A stretch of DNA of 64,000 bases from Laguncularia racemosa (Eukaryota > Streptophyta > Magnoliopsida > Myrtales > Combretaceae): assembly GCA_037954665.1 (NCBI GenBank), contig JBBMOL010000185.1:1-64000 (forward strand). The letters are read 5' to 3'. This document shows, one piece after another, positions 58,810-64,000 of the stretch. A program made the position numbers and the translations under genes. The notes under the pieces were generated by a model that worked only from the letters and a program-made list of their open reading frames with translations, had not been told where the DNA came from and made no database searches. Numbering within the stretch: the first letter of the stretch is position 1; each line of letters starts with the position of its first letter.

Positions 58810-59171
58810 AATTGGGCCGCTTTTAAAAACCCGCGCCCTGCCCCGTACGCCCCCATTTGCCCAACGGCTCGGACCAGCTGAGCTCCCCCTTTTTCCCTAA
58901 AATTTTGTTTTTTTTCGAAAATTTGCATTTAGCAATCCCCATTTTTTTATTTTTTTGTTTTTTTTGAAATTTAAAAAATTTTTTATAAAAATTATTTATT
59001 CCTTATTATTCCCCTTTTCTGAAATTTTTTTCAAAATTGATGTTTTTTCCTTTTTTTATTTTTTTTTTTTTTGAATATTTTTTTTTTTTTTTTCCAAATT
59101 AGGGGAAAAAAAAGAAAATTAAATTTTATTAATTTTTAATTTATTCCTAGGGAAAAAATTGGGTGTTTATA
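58810..59171 (-). repeat. Tat/Ogre LTR X3 fragment (minus)
   Basis: On the minus strand it begins TATAAACACCCAATTTTTTC and follows X1 and X2 through the AT-rich start to the tRNA-like segment (AGCTCAGCTGG at 58,874-58,884). It breaks off near 58,810. Confidence 0.65.
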
Positions 59172-59527
59172 GGTTTAAACGAAGGAGTGTAGTATAGTTT
59201 TTGTAGTGTTGTTCTTATGCCAATTTTTAAGTTGGTAGTAGTTACTGCTGTGTAGTGCAAAATGTTAAATCTTAGTGTTCAAAAAAGTTTTGGAGATTTT
59301 AAAAAGTGATGCACTAAATGTAAAAGGGTATACAAACCAAAAAACACAACAAACTACTAACAAGAAAATCCAAGAGTCAAACCCCTATAGTTGCTAACCT
59401 TGGGGGTCATTATGCAATGTAAGAGATGGGGTAAGTTAGAAATGATGAGGAACAAGTGACCCTTTTTGAGATGTTTGAAATGGTGGAGGATTGGGGAGAG
59501 ACAAAGGTGAGAGAAGGCTTGTAAAGA
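59172..59527. other. Spacer between head-to-head LTRs X3 and X2
   Basis: Unassigned sequence of about 355 bp. It ends in a purine-rich stretch (GGGGAGAGACAAAGGTGAGAG, from about 59,491), which could be a polypurine tract for X2. Confidence 0.4.
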
Positions 59528-61650
59528 TGTAAACACCCCATTTTCCCCTAGGAGTCAATAATTCTAAAAAAAAATTTTAAATTCTCAATAATCTTCAATT
59601 TTTTCCAATTTTTCCCTAATTTAGTATAAATAGTAAAAATATTAAAAAAAAAGAAAAAAATAGGAAAACTCTCAATTTTGAAAAATGATTTCGGAAATAG
59701 AAATAAAAAAAGGGAATGAAAATTTTTTTAGAAATTTTTAGAAATTTAAAAAAAATAAAAAAAAAAATGGAAAAAAAAAAAAACCCGCATTGATATATGC
59801 AATTTCGATACAAAGAAAATCGGGGAAAATGGGCCAACTCAGTGGCTCGTGCGTATGTTGGGACCGTGTAAAGGTAAAAGGGTCGGGTTCGAATCCCCCG
59901 GCGTGCGCCCCGGAAAAATTTTTTTCCTTTTTTCCCTGGAGCCGCCACATGGCAGCATGGATTGGCCCGAGAGAAAACGCTGCATAGCATGATCGTCTTC
60001 CTCACCAGGCAAAACGCGAGGAGAAGCCGAAGCAAGCCCGCGAAGGGGGAAAAAATCGATCATTTTTTTTAAATCTTCTAGATTATTGTCAAGTAAAGCC
60101 AAATTTCCATAAGTAAAATCAAGAGAAAACAAGAGATCAACATCAAATCGCCGGAAAAATAAAATCAAATCTAAAAATGAAAAATTCGGATTATATCCAA
60201 ATTGGCCGATCTGAGCTTATCCAATAGGGGTTTCCGGACGCCTATAAATAGAGGAGTAGAGGAAGCCAAAACAGAATCAGAATTGAGAGAAAGTGAGGAA
60301 AGAGTGCAAATCAGGGGCATCGGAGAAGGATCTAAAACCGCGAGCACCGACCGGAGTTGAACCACCACCAGGAGGCGATTTGGTGAGCAAACCACCGCCA
60401 CCATTAGATTCAGCAACCTCGAGAAGCTAGGATTCGACACCTACCCGCTGCAAAAGGCCACCGGAAAGCCGTGAACGAGCCTTCCCCGCCGCCGTGTCCG
60501 ATCGATCCGACCTGACCCGACCCCGACCCGACCCCGCACCGACTCGGATCCAGGTAAGTCGGATTTTCCAGATTTTTTTTTATTTAATTTACTTATTTTG
60601 TTTATTTATTTGTTCCGAATTAATTTTTTATTTATTTGTGGTTTTTGTTATTTGCTTATTATTTATTTATTTGTTTTTGTTAAATTTTTTTAGTTTAAAT
60701 TTGTTTATTTATTTGTTTCCATTTTTCAATAAATAGAAAAATATAGAAATTAGGTTTTTTTTTTTTTGGATTTTAATAATGAAATAAAAAATAAAAAAAT
60801 AAAAAAAAAAAATTTTTTAGGAAAAAAATAAAAAAATTTTTAGATGTCAAAATAGGAAAAAATTGGATACAAAATCAACAAAAATTTCCCCCAAAAAACA
60901 ACAAAAAAAATTTCCCAAAAACACAAAAAAAAACAAAAATTCCCCCGAAATCCCCAAAAAATAACAAAAAAAAACATAAAAAACATAAAAAATTAATAAA
61001 AAATTCAAAAAAATAGAAAGAATCATAAAAATGGTTTTAGCCTTAGAAAAAATCAATTTCTTCAAATAAATCCAAAATTGATGTTTTTCCCCCAAAATTT
61101 TATTTTCAAAAACAGATTTAAAAACTTTGGCTTTGAATTTTTTAGAAAAATCCCAAAAATGATAAAAAATAAACAAAAGAGATTTCAAAATTAAAATTCA
61201 AAAACAAACTTAAAGTTTTCAGAAAAGCAACTACGGTTTGTTTGATCTGAGTACAATAGGCACCCATCCGGGTCAACCCCTAAAATGAATGAAAAAATCA
61301 TTTTCTTGAAATAATTCAAAAACAAATAAAAAGTAACAGAAACACAATAAAAACAATTTTTAAAGAGGAATAATTTCAGGAGATTAGGTGGTAACCGTAA
61401 AAAGGGTTTTAATATTAAACCTCCAGACTTTGAAGCTCTGGTTTTTCCCCCCTTTTCCCCTTTTCACAAAAACGAAAAGAGGAAAAAACGTCAAGTGGTC
61501 CAAATTAAGACTAATCCGCTCTTTAGTCTTAAATTTAATATTTCCCCCCCAACAGTTGGGGGGCAAAATCCAAAATCAAACGAAATTCCGACTCAAGTCA
61601 GGATTACTTAGAGACATAGGGCTAGTCTAAACGGATTAGGGAAAGGGAAT
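59528..61650 (+). repeat. Tat/Ogre LTR X2
   Basis: Starts TGTAAACACCCCATTTTCCC and parallels X1: A/B-box segment (59,833-59,896), TATA box GCCTATAAATAGAGGAG (about 60,240), CCACCAGGAGGCGATTTGG (about 60,361), a GACCC-rich repeat and splice donor CAGGTAAGT (60,551-60,559). The GGCACCCATCCGGGTCA block (about 61,259) matches X1 50,196. Similarity fades after about 61,650. Confidence 0.75.
59833..59900 (+). promoter_or_regulatory. tRNA-like A box / B box segment in LTR X2
   Basis: CCAACTCAGTGG (59,833-59,844) and a perfect B box GGTTCGAATCC (59,886-59,896) inside GGTCGGGTTCGAATCCCCCG, spaced as in tRNA genes. No acceptor-stem partner was found, so a functional tRNA gene is unlikely. Confidence 0.6.
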
Positions 61651-61985
61651 TAAAAAAAATTTAAAATCACAAGAGATAGTAAACAAGTTTGATAAGGAAG
61701 CTAAAAGATAAAATTTGATAAGAGCACGTTTGCAAGATCCAAACTTCTAAAAACTTTATAAAAATTGGGGAGTAAAACCCCCCTGTAGCCCCCCCACCCC
61801 ACCCTAAACACCCCCTTTTCCTTTTTTTTTTTTTTTCCCAAATATTTGGGGAATGCAAAGACTACATGGACTTGGAAGACAAAAGGTTAACAAGTTGTTT
61901 AAGTGTCATGTTAAAAGAGACGTAAAGTGAGATTAGCTTCTCTTGAATTTTTAGTAGTAGCATTTTGGTGAAAAAAAAAAACTGT
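61651..61985. other. Unassigned stretch between LTR X2 and gypsy I
   Basis: AT-rich with a C-rich patch (61,780-61,820). No coding region or LTR end was recognised. Confidence 0.4.
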
Positions 61986-64000
61986 TAAAATGCTTTCAGA
62001 AAGAGGTTGGGAGCATGGAAGTTTTGGACAAGATGAAGTGACTCTTGAGGGGAAGATTTGTTCTAGAGTATTACCTATAAGAAGCGTTCAGAAGTTGCAA
62101 ACCTTGCAACAAGTTAGAATGTATGTTGATGATTACATGAAGGAATTTCATATGTTAATGATATGATGTGAAGTAGAGGAACACGAGGATAGGACCATAG
62201 CACGTTTACAGCTGTATTAGCACATAGGTTGCCTATGTGGTGGAATTGTAACGCCTAAATACGTTTTATGAAACCAATTAGAATTGCTCAAAGTTTTAAG
62301 TAATAAGGTATGCAATAATTAACCCGAGTACTAATGTCAAGGCCAGTGCCTCTGACTTGACCCATGAGTGGTTAACTTAATGTAACAACTATTTGAGAAG
62401 TCAAAGATGAGAAGATTCTGAACTAGCGCACCTTCAAAACCTAAAAGAGAGGTCAGATAGAGCTCCAAATAGAGACTAGCAAAATAAAATGCTTTAAGTG
62501 TTTAGGTTTCAGGCATATTGCTTCTTAGTGTTTGAACCAATGAGCTAAGTATTGTAAGGAGAAGGGCTATAATATGAGGTGGATAGTGTTGATGAAGAGG
62601 AAGAGGTAGAGGAGAAGTTATAAGCCATTGAGAAAGCTCTTGTTAAGTATTAAAATGATGAGGATGCTATAGTCTTATACTAAGTAAGGATAGTTCTCGA
62701 GTATGGTAATAAGGAGAGCCCTCACTACAACTCCATTTGATGAGGATGAGCAAAGAGATAATTTATTCCATATAGGACGCAAGGTGAAGGGATATCTACG
62801 TGCTATGATCATTAATGAAGGAAGTTGTGGCAATGTGGCTACATTGTCCTTGATCAACCAACTTAAGTTCCCAACCACTAAGCGTTTTTTAACCCTACAA
62901 ATTGTATTAGTTACACGAGAAGGGTACTTGGCATGTCACATAGCAAGTATGTGTACTAGTTGCAATTGAAGATAACCTAGATGAGGTTCTCTATGACATA
63001 TTAGTCATGTGTGCTTCTCATATCCTATTAGGTCAACCTTGGATATTCAATGACATGTGCTCTACGATAGTATTGCATTAACTTATGTATTCTAAAAGGA
63101 TGGTAAGAGAGTTATCCTACATTAGTGATGCTCAAAGAAGTATAGGAGGCTCAAGTACAGACCACACGAGCTTAAAGATAAACTCTATTCATGAGTCGAG
63201 GAGAGTTGGAGAAGAGCTTGAGCTCAATTGAGCTACTATATTTACTTTTAATAAAAAAATTATTTGAGGTTGCTAATGTAGATGAGCTACTAGAAGAAGT
63301 GAAGGGTCTATTGTAGGAATTTGGGGACTTATTTCCAGAGGTGTTGCTAAGCGATTTACTCCCTTGAGAGGAATTGAATATAACACATGATTTATAGCTT
63401 GAAGCATCTTTACTAAATTGACCAGCATATTGGATGAACCTTGAAGAAGCCAAAGAGCTCAAACACCAAGTAGATGAGATGATTGCTAAGGGGTATGTTC
63501 AAGAGAGCACAAGCCCTTATATTGTCCCAACATTGTTGGTGCTAAAGAAAGATGGAATATAGAGAATGTGTATTGATAGTCGAGCTATTAGTTGATTACC
63601 ATCAAACAATCGATATTCGATCGAAGGCTCGATGTCATTTTGGATGAGCTGCATGGAGCTTAAATCTTCTCTAAGATTGATCTAAAAAGCGGATGCAATC
63701 AAATTTAGATGAGGTTAAGGGATGAATGGATATTGCCTTCAAGATACATCACAAACTATATAAGTGGACTATCATGCCATTTGGGTTGACCAATGCACCA
63801 ATCACCTTTTATAAGATTCATGAAGCATGTACCACAAGATCTATTAGGAAATGTGTGGTGGTCTATTTTGATGATATCTAGGTTATAGTTGAGATTTGTC
63901 TAACCACATTGGTCATCTTAAAGTCATATTTAGATTAGTAAGAGCTGAGAAGTTATTTGGTAACCCAAAGAAGTGTAACATTTTGCCAATTCGAGGTGAT
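61986..64000 (+). pseudogene. Gypsy I gag-protease-RT relic (runs off the window)
   Basis: Gag: LQTLQQVRMYVDDYMKEFHM, then LMI and EVEEHEDRTIARL (62,095-62,210). Zinc knuckle: CFKCLGFRHIAS, stop, CLNQ (about 62,490-62,540). The retropepsin-like region (62,703-62,969) starts RRALTTTPFDEDEQRDNLFH, with GSCGNVATLSLINQLKFPTT where DGGS-type active sites lie. RT: EEAKELKHQVDEMIAKGYVQ, ESTSPYIVP and LVLKKDG (63,440-63,555), FSKIDLKSGCNQI-like (about 63,670), WTIMPFGLTNAP (about 63,768), and the catalytic VVYFDDI at about 63,858-63,878. Stops are frequent. The rest of pol is outside the window. Confidence 0.8.

Noticed and set aside
59833..59900. A true tRNA gene
   Set aside because: A and B boxes are present, but I cannot pair an acceptor stem or read an anticodon loop with confidence, and the segment lies inside an LTR.
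59616..60168. Phe-rich and Arg-rich ORFs on the minus strand
   Set aside because: They arise from A-rich runs and the tRNA-like part of LTR X2, and no family is recognised.
63440..63900. Integrated pararetrovirus reverse transcriptase
   Set aside because: The gag zinc knuckle and DGGS-type protease region upstream and the LKKDG...FGLTNAP...YFDDI pattern fit Ty3/gypsy; no movement-protein or coat-protein motifs of caulimovirids are seen.

Overview
The window is angiosperm nuclear DNA in which almost everything is decayed transposable-element sequence. It holds Ty1/copia, Ty3/gypsy, L1-type LINE and PIF/Harbinger remains, initiator-tRNA(Met) primer-binding sites, and one group of spliced chloroplast-type ABC-transporter exons. 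No bacterial, organellar or viral genome is present, and I see no intact protein-coding gene. The species cannot be named from the sequence.

Left part (1-10,235). A copia element on the minus strand (family A, 1-3,505) carries a solo LTR inside its gag. It abuts, and probably interrupts, the 5' LTR of a second, almost full-length copia element on the plus strand (D, 3,506-8,135). Next come four minus-strand exons (8,213-9,820) of an ABCB28-like transporter, each or nearly each with single-base indels. They are the only host-gene sequence recognised.

Central nest (10,236-24,800). A 5'-truncated LINE on the minus strand is split by a 9.4-kb PIF/Harbinger element (10,859-20,271, 3-bp duplication TGA). 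The Harbinger is split by copia element B (from 13,995), and B is split by a solo LTR (18,184-19,212) of the same family as the one in element A. A small hairpin, a long poly-C tract and a second minus-strand LINE follow.

Gypsy territory (24,801-64,000). Copia C (same family as A and B) is cut off by Athila-type Ty3/gypsy sequence. Two Athila copies face each other as a large inverted repeat (27,860-32,935). They are followed by a deletion-derivative Athila with both LTRs (32,936-38,465, minus) and another Athila 3' half with its LTR (38,466-42,248, plus). After about 2 kb of unusual, possibly error-rich sequence comes a Tat/Ogre-type pol, a tandem-repeat 3' region and a 2.4-kb LTR (44,150-50,955). 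That LTR is itself followed by a primer-binding site and a second Tat-type leader and ORF. The rest contains a gypsy LTR/gag around a 500-bp N gap, a gypsy gag-protease relic, two more Tat LTRs (one inverted) and a gypsy gag-protease-RT that runs off the window end.

The most interesting signals are: (1) an Athila family whose copies differ by the exact presence or absence of a GT-AG intron-like segment; (2) tRNA-like A-box and B-box segments inside all three Tat/Ogre LTRs; (3) the four-level insertion nest with readable target-site duplications; and (4) the broken ABCB28-like exons surrounded by all this material.
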